Assembly (NCBI GenBank): GCA_024291935.2
Contig: CM044305.1
Span: 94,480,397 to 94,544,396, forward strand
DNA: 64,000 bases
Direction of reading: 5' to 3'
From: Okapia johnstoni
Lineage: Eukaryota > Chordata > Mammalia > Artiodactyla > Giraffidae
The notes under the pieces were generated by a model that was not told the origin of the DNA, made no database searches, and saw nothing but the letters and a program-made list of their open reading frames with translations. Positions 43,803 through 55,859 of the stretch are shown here, one piece after another. How positions within the stretch are numbered: position 1 is the first letter of the stretch; the number at the start of each line of letters is the position of its first letter. Both the position numbers and the translations under genes were made by a program.

Positions 43803-44135
43803 AGTGTTTCTCAAACTTGAATGTGCATATGGACTACCAACAAATCCTATGAAAATGCACATTATGACTCAGTAGATCTGAGGCAAGGCTTGAGTTTATG
43901 CATTGCTGCCAAATGCCCAGGTAATGTCCATGCTGTGGATATACAGACTACACTTCGTATAACAAGAATCTAGAATCTTATTCTAGATCTTGGCTATACA
44001 CTACAACCATCTGAAGAGATTTTAAAAATCCTGCTTTCCACATTAAATAATCAGAATCTCTGGAGTAGGGGCCCAGAAATGTGTTTTTCTAAAGCTCCTC
44101 AGGTTATTCCAATGCACAGCTAAGGTTGAGAACAT
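43803..44135 (+). repeat. MER5-like hAT DNA transposon remnants
   Basis: Two adjacent pieces: cagtgtttctcaaacttgaa ... at 43803-43970, and agaatctctggagtaggggc / attccaatgcacagctaagg at 43985-44135. Both follow the MER5 pattern. Confidence 0.6.
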
Positions 44136-44283
44136 TCTTGTAAAACTAGTTATCTTCAATCTTTTGGCTAATAGTTTTCAGGAGGTCTCAAAATTTATCC
44201 CTGACTTATGCAACTGTTGAAGTGGTAGGTTCCCATCTGCCCATACATAAAAACATTTTCTGTAGTAAAGTATTGTTAACCTG

Positions 44284-44467
44284 AAAAGTGAAAGTTGCTC
44301 AGCTGCGTCCGACTCTTTGTGACCGCATGGACTATACAGTCCATGGGATTCTCCAGGCCAGAATACTGGAGTGAGTAGCCTTTCCCTTCTCCAGGGGATC
44401 TTCCCAACCCAGGGATCGAACTCAGGTCTCCCACATTGCAGGTGGATTCTTTACCAGCTGAGCCACG
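44284..44467 (-). repeat. Bov-tA SINE
   Basis: Reverse-strand copy with a small deletion in the body (atggactatacagtccatgg). Confidence 0.92.
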
Positions 44468-44469
44468 TA

Positions 44470-45970
44470 TCAGAAATATAAGCCTTAAGAGACAAGATTT
44501 CATGGTTGGTGATTTTAGGATTTCTTTTGCTTTCCTACTGCCGCCTACTACCATAATTGAGGGGCCAGAAGGATGGCATACGTGGGAAGAAGGTTAGGTT
44601 AGAAAGTTTTGTAGCAATAAAAACTCACTTTTCCTCAGTGGGTTATTTTATACAATACTAACCACTTGTCCAACAATTGAGAAAGGACTACGGAAACGGC
44701 CAGGTTGTGGTTTGGCTCAGACCTCCACAGAGAACTCCACTAGTAAACGTCTCTCTTTAGATGAGAGTGAGTATACGCATAAAACAGAATATGCCTTATT
44801 GTTTAGCAAACCCTGTTTTCACTGATAGTGAGTCAATGACAGTGGAGGCGGGTTAGCCTGAGCAACTAAAAGAATTTGACACAAAGAATATTCAACAAAA
44901 GACAAATCATTCAAAGGTAGACTTTTCCATGAAGGTTCTCCAACAAAGGTTAAGGATCAACATTACAAAAGGACAAAAACGTATCAGAGAGCGAACATTG
45001 GAATTTACAGCACTGGGTATTTCTTAGTTGAGCAATCCTGATATAAATCCTCTCCCTGGCAGCCCAGCAAAGGGAGAAGGAGTATCAGTCTGCGGTGGGG
45101 TGTGTGAAGGGCAACAACTTGGCTGGCACTCCAGCTAGGGGCATACCAGAGGGAGAAGAGCCAAATGAGGCCAGGCTCAAAGGCAGGCTGGATGGTGGCA
45201 GGCCTCAAAAAAAGTTCTAGGCAAGAATACTCCCTCGGCAGCTATCCCTGCTGGCACCAGACCTGACAATCTTTCGGGACAACGTAGGAAAAGGCCATTT
45301 TGAGGCTTGCTAATAGGATCACCATTATGACACTACTGACCAATTTATAACATCGGGAGTGTCAACATTTAGCAAATCCCCTCTCTTTACACACCAGGCA
45401 TACATTAGAGGATCTAAAAAAGGAAGACCTGGTAGGGAAAATTTGTGATTCCTGAGTACCTTTTAACAAGGGCCCTGTCAGACAATTTTCCAGTGACTCA
45501 TATCCTCCTGAAGAGCCTCCGGAAAACAGAGAAGAAATTTCATTTACCTTCCCTTCCTTCAGAATTGAGCTCGCCCCTACTGTTTCAGACCTCACACACT
45601 TCTTCCAACATTTCATTCCAAACCTTCTAACAAGTTGGTAGTCTAAAAGAGAAAAAATCCTTTCTGTAGCACATCGTAGTTCCAGGTGCTATTTAGTGTG
45701 GCATCAGTGGTTCAAGGGTCACCCTTTTGAAGGAAACAACTCCATACTGAGGGGTTTGTTGATATAAACTTCTGGGGACACTTATTAGTCTGCCAGCAGC
45801 TCACCACTCCCCTTGTTTCTTCCATGGGCCCTAGGCATTGTTCTGTGCTCATTTAGACTGTCCCTGCTCATCCTCCCAAGGTTAACACACAGTGATACTT
45901 TTATTTCTCCTTGTCTGGCCAAAAGCAAGCCATAAACCCTTTTGAGGTGGCATGGAATATGAACAGCTCA
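44470..45970. other. Intergenic, no gene seen
   Basis: No named repeat or credible coding frame was recognised in this 1.5 kb, apart from short unsupported ORFs. Confidence 0.45.
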
Positions 45971-45974
45971 TCTT

Positions 45975-46215
45975 ATGCTGTAGTGAAGAATAAGAGCTTT
46001 GGAGTGAGTGAGCCCAGGGTTTGAATCTCCCATTTAGCAGCTTACCGGGAGCATGCCCCTGCACATCCACTAACACTCTATGAGCCTCAGTTTCTCCTTT
46101 TGTCAAGTGGAAGTAAATAATAATAGTGCCCCATTCTGAGAGCGGTTATGATGACTAGCTCTGATGTATGTCAAGTGCCTAGCATGCAGTAGGTAAATGG
46201 TCAATAAATAGCTTT
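45975..46215 (+). repeat. MIR SINE
   Basis: Near full-length: gagctttggagtgagtgagc, tatgagcctcagtttctcct, gtgcctagcatgcagtaggt and a tcaataaatag end. Confidence 0.8.
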
Positions 46216-46589
46216 AATTATTGTTTCCTATGGACTTTTTTTTTGGAAACTATAGAGAAAACAACTAGTGAGGTTTGAAAGATACTAATTGCAAACAAAA
46301 AATGAAGCCTACAAAGTCACAATAATCTAAAAGGAAAATACAAGAGAAAATTATAAAAATCACAACCTGAGGTAATCACAGAAATATGAATAGAAATAAC
46401 CTTGATAAAATAAAAGAAATAGATTAATTATTAAAAAAAAAAAAAAACAAAAAAAGAGAGAAATAACCTTGAGCTGGCTCTCAAGTTCAAGGTGTTTTTT
46501 TTTTCCTTCTTTTTTTCTTTAAACTACAGTCTAGGCTTCTCAGGTTCAAGGTATTTTTTTCCCTGGCCCAGACATCAGGCAAGCCTACG

Positions 46590-46770
46590 ATCACATGCCA
46601 GTGATGCCCCTTACTAGCTCCGTGACCTTGAATAAGTCCCTTAATTTTTCCCAGCTTCAGTTCCCTCATCTGCAGGAGAAGAATAATGAGTTCTCAATTC
46701 ATCTGAGCGTAGTAAGGGTGTAATGTGTTTGTCACAGTGTAAGAAGAGCCCAGTAAAAAGAAATTGCTCT
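46590..46770 (+). repeat. MIR SINE
   Basis: ttactagctccgtgaccttg and cagttccctcatctgcagga define the core. Confidence 0.75.
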
Positions 46771-47420
46771 CCTTAGCTTGTGCTCATACCTCCTGGGTCT
46801 ATGAATTTCTGGGGCTGTGCGGATAGATTCCACCCACATCTGAGAAGTTCTTTCACCTTCTCTTTACTCCTTGATCCTCTTTGGCTCTCCAAGAAAACAA
46901 GCTGGATTATTTCCATCCACTGGTAGAGCTTCCTTATTTCAATCACTTCAAGGAGGAAAGGAGCAGAGGATACAAACCCAAACTGCAGGAGACCCTAAGA
47001 TGCTGGCAAGCAGAATGGGAGACTGAGAGACAAAATCTTTTCACTTTTGCCTTCTTGGCCCCTTGACTACATCTGCTAAAAGCAGGCTAGGTAGCTCTGG
47101 AAAGGAGAACAAGGAGCAGGTGTGTCAGCTCTGCTGCTCCCTCCAGTGGTGGGGCCTGAAGAAGTCATGAGCTGGAGACAGGGTAATCCTGGGAAGACTC
47201 ACGGAGTGAAGCGAATGTTAGTGACAGCCGTAATAATAATGACAACAGGAAGAATAATAACCCATGGTAGGCTCATAGGGAAGAAGGAATGGTAATAGCA
47301 AAAACAACCATAATAGTAGTATTTGGTGGACTTCTGGGAGAAAAAGACAGAGCTTCTGTAAGATTCATGGGTAAGCATGGATAATGATAATTATTCTTAG
47401 TATGACAATGAGTAGATATA

Positions 47421-47545
47421 GATGCGTAAGTGCTCAGTCACGTCCGACGCTTTGCAGCCCCATGGACTATAGCTCTCCACGCTCCTCTGTCCATGGGATT
47501 TTTCCAGTTAAGAATACTGGAGTGGGTTGCTGTTTCCTTCTCCAT
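47421..47545 (-). repeat. Bov-tA SINE, head deleted
   Basis: Reverse-strand copy that ends at gtttccttctccat, before the tRNA-like part. Confidence 0.88.
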
Positions 47546-47599
47546 AATATGACTAAGATCATGACAATCCTTAGTGGGCTCATGAAGAAGAGAGAATAA

Positions 47600-47815
47600 T
47601 TATGATTATAAAAGCTAACACTTATCAGTTGCTCCCTACATATCAGTGCTCAGTGCTTTGTATGTACAATTTTACACAATCCTTCATGGGACTTGCACCT
47701 CAGAAAGATTAAGTAACTTGCCCATGGGCACAGGGCTAGCAAGTGACCAAACCGATATAAAATTTTGGTCTGTCTGACTCCAAAACCTATGCACTTTTCC
47801 CTGTACCATGTAGTG
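47600..47815 (-). repeat. MIR SINE
   Basis: aagattaagtaacttgccca, gggctagcaagtgaccaaa and gtctgactccaaaacctatg are reversed MIR text. Confidence 0.75.
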
Positions 47816-48044
47816 TCAGTGGAGAGGAACCAGCTGACCTGGCTGATTAGGACCCCCATTTGCCTTCCACTTCCTCTCAGCAACAAATGTCTGCAGGGTT
47901 CTGAACACAACTGACTCGTTACCATGGAAGCCTCCCTCTCTCCCCTAACCTCTTTTAACCTTTCCCAGAGAAGGGGGCTTCTGGAAAAGAGAATCTTCCC
48001 CCATCTCCAGTAGGGTGGCAGAAGCCTTACTGAATGGAACAGAC

Positions 48045-48240
48045 TAATATCCAGATTACCAGGTGTGTCATCTTCTCATAAATGTGTGAATTGAAGGACA
48101 TGAAGAAGACTTCTTCTCCCTAATTGCTAATGCTCGAAATTAGACCTTTGGAACATCCTGTCCCTTATTAAAATGCAAATACCTGTTTTGATTCATCTAC
48201 ACCATAGTGTGAACCTTTTAGTTCATCATTACCATGAAAA
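48045..48240 (+). repeat. Duplicated segment upstream of unit F (partner 59780-60000)
   Basis: ttaaaatgcaaatacct, attcatctacaccatagtgt and an upstream cagattaccaggtgtgtcat correspond to tcaaaatgcaaatatct, tccatttacaccacagtgtg and aagattactggtgcctgaca near 59.8-60.0 kb. Confidence 0.5.
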
Positions 48241-48244
48241 CTAC

Positions 48245-48640
48245 TCTTGGAGACTTTAGTAATGTAGTTAGCTTGATCAGCAAAGTCCTTCGTAACATCC
48301 AATCTCAAACTCCATCTCCAGCTTCAGTTGCCTGCACCCTCCATCCTAACACTTCCCACCACACACCAGCCCAAACCAACAACTTCTAATATGTTAATAT
48401 TCTGTCTACCTGGAATAACTGCTACTTTCTCTTTCACCTAATTCTTTACTGTCTGTCAAAATTCAGCACAGATGCCACCTCCCTCCAGTAATCCTCACCC
48501 ACCACCACCACCACCTCGCACACAGCTCTGTTATCTGGCTTAGGTCACCAGCCCTTGTGCTAGTAAAGCAGCTTGCATTTTTATCTGGCTTTTCATCTAC
48601 CTTTATAATTATATGGATGGTATGTATAATTATTGTTGGC
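48245..48640 (+). repeat. L2 LINE fragment
   Basis: caaaattcagcacagatgcc followed by a (CCA)n-containing stretch and taaagcagcttgcattttta is L2-like. Confidence 0.55.
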
Positions 48641-49480
48641 GTGTGTTATTGTATTTCAGTTACATATAAAACAGTATTTATCTAATAATAGTAGTAATAA
48701 GCGCTCAGGGTTAAAATATACAAACAGTGCAGAAGATTATGAAATAAAAAGTAGAATATTTTTATATCCTTTCCAGCACAGTCTTAAACTCGAGGCAATC
48801 CATTTTAACAGTTTCTTATGTATTTTTCAAAAAATGTTTGATGCATATACAAGAATATCTGTATATGCTCTGTTTATACACAAACAGGATCATACTGTTC
48901 TGCACCTTAGTTTGGTTTGGTTTGCTATTAGAAAGAGTTAACAGTGAACATTTTTTTTACAAATGTGTATTTGCATGTTTATATTCGTATACCCTTAGGA
49001 TAATTCTTAGAGGTAGAATTATTGGGTTAAAGAGTATGGCCTTCTACAATCTTGATTATTACATCAAATTGCCCTCCAAAAGTATACCCATAAATTGTAG
49101 TCCAACTGATTGTGATCAAGAGTCTATGAATCCCTACATTCTCAAAAATATTAGGTTTTGTAAAACTTTATCATGTTCTAAGTGTAGTAGGGAAATTATA
49201 TCTTGTTGTTTTGATTTGTCTTTAAATAATTATCATCAGGTTTGAGTAGAACTTTTTAGGTCTGTTGAATATTTATTTTTCTATTAAAAATTTTGTCCAT
49301 TTTTTCTGTGAGATTTTTGCCCTTCATGCATTGTAAAAGCTTTTCATATATATTTTTAAACTGTTTTTCATTTTAAGAAGGATTTTAAAAATCCTTTGTT
49401 ATATGTGCAACATGATTTTCTTTAGTTGGTCATTTGCCTTTTTGTTTGCTTGAAAACAATTTATTGCCACATTGCTAAAT
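48640..49480 (-). repeat. Old L1 fragment inside unit F
   Basis: aattattgggttaaagagta, acatcaaattgccctccaaa and agttggtcatttgccttttt are reversed L1 ORF2/3' text. It separates the two homologous parts of the local repeat unit, so it probably inserted into it. Confidence 0.7.
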
Positions 49481-49559
49481 CCACCTCGAACCCAGTGGAA
49501 GTTATCAACTGTCTGGTACCTATAACTTCTTATCCCTAAAGTTTTGGGGGGAAATTCAG

Positions 49560-50340
49560 AAAGAAGTAAAGGCCATCAGAGGGTAAGAGAGAGAGATCAC
49601 CAAGGGATGGGGGAGCAAGAAGGATACACGGAGGAAAGCACTTTAAAGTCTATGTTCTAACAATGGCACTTTAATGTACCAAGTTGCTTAATCACAAAAT
49701 ATATCATCCCACTCAATCTCTCCCTGAACGTCAGCAATCTAAACTCTCTAGATTCTTTGGATGTATTTGTAAGGGACTATTTAGATTAGAGAAGATTAAA
49801 TCAGTCACTTAAGGGCTAATTTCTTTGGAGTGTTTTTGAGAATTTTATCTTGAAAGAGCATATGTATATTATATTTTCTTTTAAAGACTGTAATAATTGA
49901 TTCTGGTACCCAAAGTACCTTCTCATCCTCTGTTGACCCTAAACTTAGCATTTACCTGATTAAACGTATTATGGGAAGGAAATGGCAAAAACAAAAGGTC
50001 AAGATGAACCTCTTCATTCTTCTAATTTGGGGTTTTAAAACACATATTGTCAAACTCCCGCTTCCTCGTTTTATCTGGCTGGAAAGTAACCCAAAGTTTA
50101 AGGATCTTAAATTGGTGTGACTTGGAAACCTGTTAAGCACCTGGGCCTGTGTCTTTGGGGTTGACGTCAATGAACAATGGGGGTTAAGAAAGTCATTTTC
50201 CTGCTTTATTAGAATCTCTCTCTTTGGGCTCAGGTCATTTCTCACAAGCCCTGGTCATGTCATTCTAAGCTTCTTCCATCACAAGCTGTTTTTCATTTCC
50301 TAGTTTGTATGAAAAATTGACCATAAAAAGTCTGTACATG
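49560..50340 (+). repeat. Locus-specific diverged repeat unit, copy F
   Basis: The best partner is the 60-kb copy: atgttctaacaatggcactt, taagggactatttagattag, ggctaatttctttggagtg and tcttttaaag all have counterparts in order. The tail segment tttattagaatctctctctt (50200) matches that of copies A and G at a similar distance. Confidence 0.65.
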
Positions 50341-50835
50341 AGCCACTTGTTTATTGCTAATCCTTCCCTGGAGTTTGAAGGGAATGAAATAACTAATGGA
50401 CTCAGAAATTAAGCCCTTATTAAAAGTGTAAATTCAATGGAAGGCGCAGCATTTGAATTAATACCCATTCATATCGTAGCATGAATGAGTGTTGGAGTCA
50501 TCCCTACAGAAACTTTGAAGAACAGTATATGAGACAGCAGAGCACAAAAAGGCAAACAGGGCACACTGGACTCTTGGGGTGTGAGTATCACCAGCCCTAA
50601 AAAGATCCTGAAATAAGAAATAGGATAACACAAAAAGAATCCTCAATTTTCCTCAATTCACCTAAAATCTAGTCCTAGGACTGAGGGCTCTGGAACTTTC
50701 AAGTAATTTATTAACCCTGGGGTATAATATGAAGAAGAAATAATATTAGGTAACATTCATAGTGATGAAGCAGAGTACTCAGAAATTAAACTGAATTTAA
50801 GTATCATTTATAGAGAAAAATATGAATATTTTTGG

Positions 50836-50955
50836 GGGGCTTCCCTGGCAGTCCAGTGGATAAGACTCCACACTTCCAAGGCAAGTGGCACGGGTTCAAT
50901 CCCTGGTTAGGGAACTAGGATCCCACATGCTGTGCAATGTGGCCAAAAAGAGAAT
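50836..50955 (+). repeat. CHR-type SINE
   Basis: ggcttccctggcagtccagt, cacgggttcaatccctggtt and gatcccacatgctgtgcaat identify a short plus-strand CHR-family copy with an A-rich end. Confidence 0.8.
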
Positions 50956-51044
50956 AATAAAAATATAAATATTTAAAAATATCCCATAAAATAAAGATAT
51001 GCACATGGATATTAAACAGTAATAATCACAATAATAGAGATGCT

Positions 51045-51240
51045 TATGATATTAATGGCAAGTTATATTTACTGAGCACTTACTTTGTGCCAACCACTGT
51101 GTACATAAGAACTCATTTAAGCCTAACAATAATTCTTCGGAGTACACTATTATACTCTCAGTTTTGCAGAGGAGGAAATTGAGACTCAATGAGATTCATA
51201 ACTTGCCCAATACCATATACCTAATAAGCAAAGTCATCCT
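51045..51240 (-). repeat. MIR SINE
   Basis: ttactgagcacttactttgt, gttttgcagaggaggaaatt and ataacttgcccaataccat are reversed MIR text. A second partial copy lies near 51530-51660. Confidence 0.75.
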
Positions 51241-51659
51241 CCACTGGCTGAGAACAAGGCTGAGCCAAGAAGCCCTCTTCTGAACCATCATGCTGGGTAA
51301 TAGCAGGCTTGTGCTACTGCTGCTTCTTGTTATCTCCAGGCCCCAGGTCCAGATATCCCTTCTCTGAATCTACTAATAATTCTGAATCAGTATTGGCCTT
51401 TATGTATCTTGCTTCCCCTGGCTGAACCCCATTCCTCTAGACACTTTGAATACACTCTGCCTTGGCACCTCCCTCATAAGTTGACTGATACCAATGGAGT
51501 AAGGACACAACTTGCATGTCTAGCATTTTCCTAGGTACTTCTACGTTTGCTTTTCTCATTTAATATATCAACTTTTGAGGTAGAGACTATCATCCCCATT
51601 TGACAGATGTGTAAACTAAGACTAATATAAGTTAAGACAATAGGTAAGATAACTGCAAT

Positions 51660-52350
51660 TTGGATATGGGTCTGTCCAGGTCCGGAGTTTGAGAGGAGCG
51701 GTGAGATATAAATAATTTATACATCTCAGGAGTAATTGCAGGTTAAAAGGAGACTTTTTAAAGGACTGAATGATGAGCATTGGAATCTCTGGTATAAAGC
51801 ACAGGCAGATGAGACATAGATTTGGGGAAAAGAGGCCTCTGTCCCTGGGTCCTCTTTACATCAACCCAAGCAGGTACTTGCTCCTTAACCCCTCCGCCCC
51901 CCTCCCCCAACACACACATACACATAACACTGGACTGGCTAGACTAGTTCTGCCCCTGGCCTGTTCTTTTCCTTGTTAGGATTACTCTGCAAACCTTAAC
52001 AGTAATACAAAGGCCAGGCTCTAGACTAGCTCCCTTTTTCCTGGCTCAGTTGGCTTTCACACAACAGTAGTGTTCTATATATACTGGAAAACTTAGATGG
52101 AGGTAGTAAAGGGTTTACCTAGCCCTTCAAGTTGGGGCTAAGGTATCTGAGAAGAATAAATGAGTCCTGGAAGAGTCCTGTTAAATCAAGCTCAAATGGA
52201 ATTCAAACCATCCCTCTTCATCCAGTCATGGGAACCACAACAAAATAATGCCCCCTCCTCTGTCTCCCCAACACTAATGAGTCATTAAATAAGTTATTTT
52301 ATTCTGATTTAAGTAAATTAGAATAAGAACCCAAACTTTCTTGCATAGAC
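51660..52350. other. Intergenic, no gene seen
   Basis: No repeat or gene recognised. A short C/CA-rich stretch lies at about 51885-51925. Confidence 0.4.
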
Positions 52351-52357
52351 AATTATA

Positions 52358-53085
52358 TTTACCCACTCATTTAATGAAAAATGCATCATTGAAATCTTGT
52401 AGTACCTAAGCATTTTGAGCACTATAGATTAATTTTATTAAGTTGTTTTGCCTGTAGGAAAGCAAACACCCACTCTTAGTTAATTATTAGATGAGAACCC
52501 ATCAGGCGTGTATGTTAATTTTAAAGTGAATCTGAAATTTTCAGCTGCAAATCACTTCTCCTTTTGTCTTTAATGAAGCCATTCTGATGCTGCCAAACAC
52601 TTTTTTCCCACCGCCATCAGACTGCCAGACCAGTACTATTTCCAGTATGACATGACTCCATTAAAAATTCTTGCCTTAACATACTTAACACATTGGATTC
52701 ATATCTGATCTTGAATTGACAATCTCTGATCTGTGGAAAAAGCTGAATTTTTAAGCCTTGGATGTTTACAAGTTTGAATTTTAAAATTATGCCTTTCTTT
52801 ATTCTTTTTAAATAGAAGCTCTAGATACAGGCCTCTTAAATCAATGTTCCATGAGGACAATCAGCCTACAAAGCATCTAAATATTTGGTACATTCTGCAC
52901 TGTATCTAGATTCAGCAAATTTTAAAAATAATTGTGGGTCATGTTTTATAGTCTATTAAAATCCCTCCCTCTGGGCCCAGAACATTCTTCACAAACCATC
53001 ATCTTATGGATTGTTCAACTTTGCTCACAATTTAAAAATCTGCATGAGGCACTTCTTAGAAAATTGTTTTTGTATTGCAGCTTGG
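52358..53085 (+). repeat. Locus-specific diverged repeat unit, copy G
   Basis: The clearest reference copy: atttacccactcatttaatg, aaaaatgcatcattg, tagtacctaagcattttgag, cactatagattaattttatt, gaaattttcagctg and, about 390 bases later, attaaaatccctccctctgg with cacaaaccatcatc. Confidence 0.65.
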
Positions 53086-53879
53086 ATTATAGTTGGGAGA
53101 GAGGAAAGTAGGTCCATAGCTAGCCTATTCCTGTACAAAGTGACTAAAGATGGACTGAGCTCACATGTCTGATTTTCTCGTCAAATCCCCATAAAAGGCA
53201 GGAAATATATGTTTGAAATTAATATCTCAACAACAGAAATGTAAAATAAGAAGTATAATTTGCATAACAAATTTTGAGGAATCCTTTTTAGGGTTAAGGT
53301 GGAAAGAATAAGATTAATGGAGAAAAGTACTGCCTAAAATATATGTAGTAGAGGATGGTTTAATCAGGTAGGTATCACTCTAAATGATCTCCAAGTCCAG
53401 AGGTAAGAGATACAAGTAGTGTATGGAAGCCATGGGAAAATCATCGTTTGTTATGCTATCCCATTTGAGAAGCTAAGTGGTTTGGTTCCTTAATTCTTCT
53501 TTGCCCAATTGTGTCAGGGAGTGGGTAGAATAAGTGTTTGTCCTAATTATTATGGATGCTTGGGTTAGTGAAGCAAGGCCAGGACCCAGGTGGCTTGAGA
53601 AAGCCAGGAGAAACAGGAAGCCTCCACGCCCTGAGGTGAATGACTTACACATTCAATTCAGCAGTATGTCCTGCCCCTTCTCAATCTCTTGACAAGTGTT
53701 CAGGCTGTAGGAAAAAATAATCACCTAGAGGCAAGCAGGGTTTCTCAAAACCCAAGGTGAGCACAAAGTAAAAATCTACAAACATTTGGGGAAACTGTCG
53801 CCACAAAACAGAACCACCGAACTCAAGAATCGGGACTAATGCCCTACTCAGAAAAAGAAACAGAGTAAATAGGAGTTAA

Positions 53880-55330
53880 AGAATAACAAAGAAAATTGAA
53901 GAAAAAAAGTGATCTATCAAACAATAACAGTGTAAAGTTTTCCAGAGTTGAGGAAAGACAAAAATCTTCAAATAAATACCATACACCAATTGCTGGGAAA
54001 GCTAGCTTAATGAAGTGTCCATACCTAAATCACATCATGGTGAAATTTCAGAACTCCAAGGACAGGAAAAAAATCTGTGAAAGGTTTCAAAGTAATAAAT
54101 AGGCTACTTGCCCAGAGATGAAAATCATGCTAGCATGAGATCACTCATCAGCAATACTCATCGTTACAAAATAGTAATGGATTAGCTTCAAATGGATAAT
54201 AAATATAATTTACAAGTAAAGATATGATACTCAGAAAAGCCAACATTTAAGTTGGAGAGTTGAAGGCTGTGTGAAATGAAGGTACTTTTCACTGAGTATG
54301 CACAGACACAGATATTTTACCAACTGCAATTTATCTTTGAATTAATTATTAGAAGATGTACTCTAGCAAAATGAAACATGAACCCAAGGGGATGATATGA
54401 GTAAAAGAAACAATGGTGATACAAGAAGCCAGTAAAAATTATAATAAAGCCTAAATAATTATTGATGGAAAAAATATTAACAATATGGAACTAAATCCCA
54501 GATGAACTCTACATGTAACATTATGGGGTTTAGAAGAAAAGAGAAAAGGAAAATAAACTATTGCTATGGCTTTTGTCATTTTCAGGATGAGTACATAATT
54601 ATAAATTGTAGAAATGTAAGGAAAGTACATGCTTAAATATTTTTAAAGAAATTAAGGGTAACAACTAGGACGTGAAACACAAAACTTCCAAAAAATTACT
54701 GAGAACAATAAAAAATAAACACAGGAAATACTATTTTCAATAAGTTGCTGGAAAGGAAACAACAAGAAATTATTATAATTAGGAAAGGTAAAACAAGATG
54801 GCAAAGGTAATCTCAGATATCAATATTCATAGTAAATCTTCATGAGCTAAGTCTTCTTGTTAAAAGATAATTAGCCTATGCTATGATCCAACAATCCCAC
54901 ATCTGGGTATGAATCCACAAGAAATAAAGTCAGGATCTCAAGAGATGCCTGCACTTCATGTTCACAATTCCCAAGTCATGGAGGCAACCTAAGGTCCATC
55001 AGCACACAAAAGGGTAAAGAAAATGTGGTACCCACATACAATGGAATGTTATTCAGCCTTTAAAAAGCAGGAAATCCTGCCACTTAAGACAGCATGAATA
55101 AACCTGGAGGGCATTATGCTAAGTGAGATAAGACACAGAAGGACAAAAACTTTAAGATGCTACTTACATGGAGAATCTAAAATGGTCAGACTCAGAGAAG
55201 CAGACACTAGCATGGAGGTTGCCAAGGTCTGGGAGTGGAGTAGGGTATTAGTCAAAGGGTATAAAGTTTCAGTTATACACAGTGAATAAGCCCTAGAAAT
55301 CTTTACACTGCATAATGTCTGTAGTTAGCA
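53880..55330 (+). repeat. Old L1 sequence, plus strand
   Basis: The 3' part (54880-55330) is clear L1 (tatgatccaacaatcccaca, acaatggaatgttattcagc, atgctaagtgagataagaca). The 5' part (ctaaatcacatcatggtgaa, 54020-54100) is more diverged. No intact frame. Confidence 0.75.
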
Positions 55331-55349
55331 ATGTTGTTGTTGTTGTTGT

Positions 55350-55527
55350 TTAATCCCTAAGTCATATCCAACTCTTTATGATCCCATGGACTGTAGCCCA
55401 CCAGGCTCCTCTGTCCATGGACTGTAGCCCACCAGGCTCCTCTGTCCATGGACTGTAGCCCACCAGGCTCCTCTGTCCATGGGATTTTCCAGGCAAAAAT
55501 ACTGGAGTGGGTTGCCATTTCCTTCTT
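55350..55527 (-). repeat. Bov-tA SINE with internal triplication
   Basis: Reverse-strand copy after a (TTG)n run. A 31-bp body segment occurs three times in exact tandem at 55384-55476, which is not normal for this family. Confidence 0.92.
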
Positions 55528-55629
55528 GTGTCAATGTCAATAGATAACTGAAAAATTAGAAACTCATTCATTGGCTTGATCCCATGAAACTTTAAGTTCT
55601 GCTGAATTTGGGGGAATATACCTTAGCAC

Positions 55630-55844
55630 ACATGTGCTAAGTCTCTTCAGTCGTGTTCAACTCTGTGCAGCCCTATGGACTGTAGCCCATCAGGCTCCTC
55701 TGTCCATGGGATTCTCCAGGACTTGAGTGGGTTGCCATGCCCTCCTCTAGGGTATCTTCCCAACCCAGGGATGGAACCCACGTTTCTTATGTCTTCTGCA
55801 TTGGCAGGTGGGTTCTTTACCACTAGCACCACCTGGGAAGCCCT
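55630..55844 (-). repeat. Bov-tA SINE
   Basis: Reverse-strand copy with a short deletion around ctccaggacttgagtgggtt. Confidence 0.92.
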
Positions 55845-55859
55845 AGCAACATTTTCCTA

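Noticed and set aside
48633..49245. Overlapping open frames of 102 and 135 codons
   Set aside because: They lie across a minus-strand L1 fragment read in the wrong direction and have no protein similarity.
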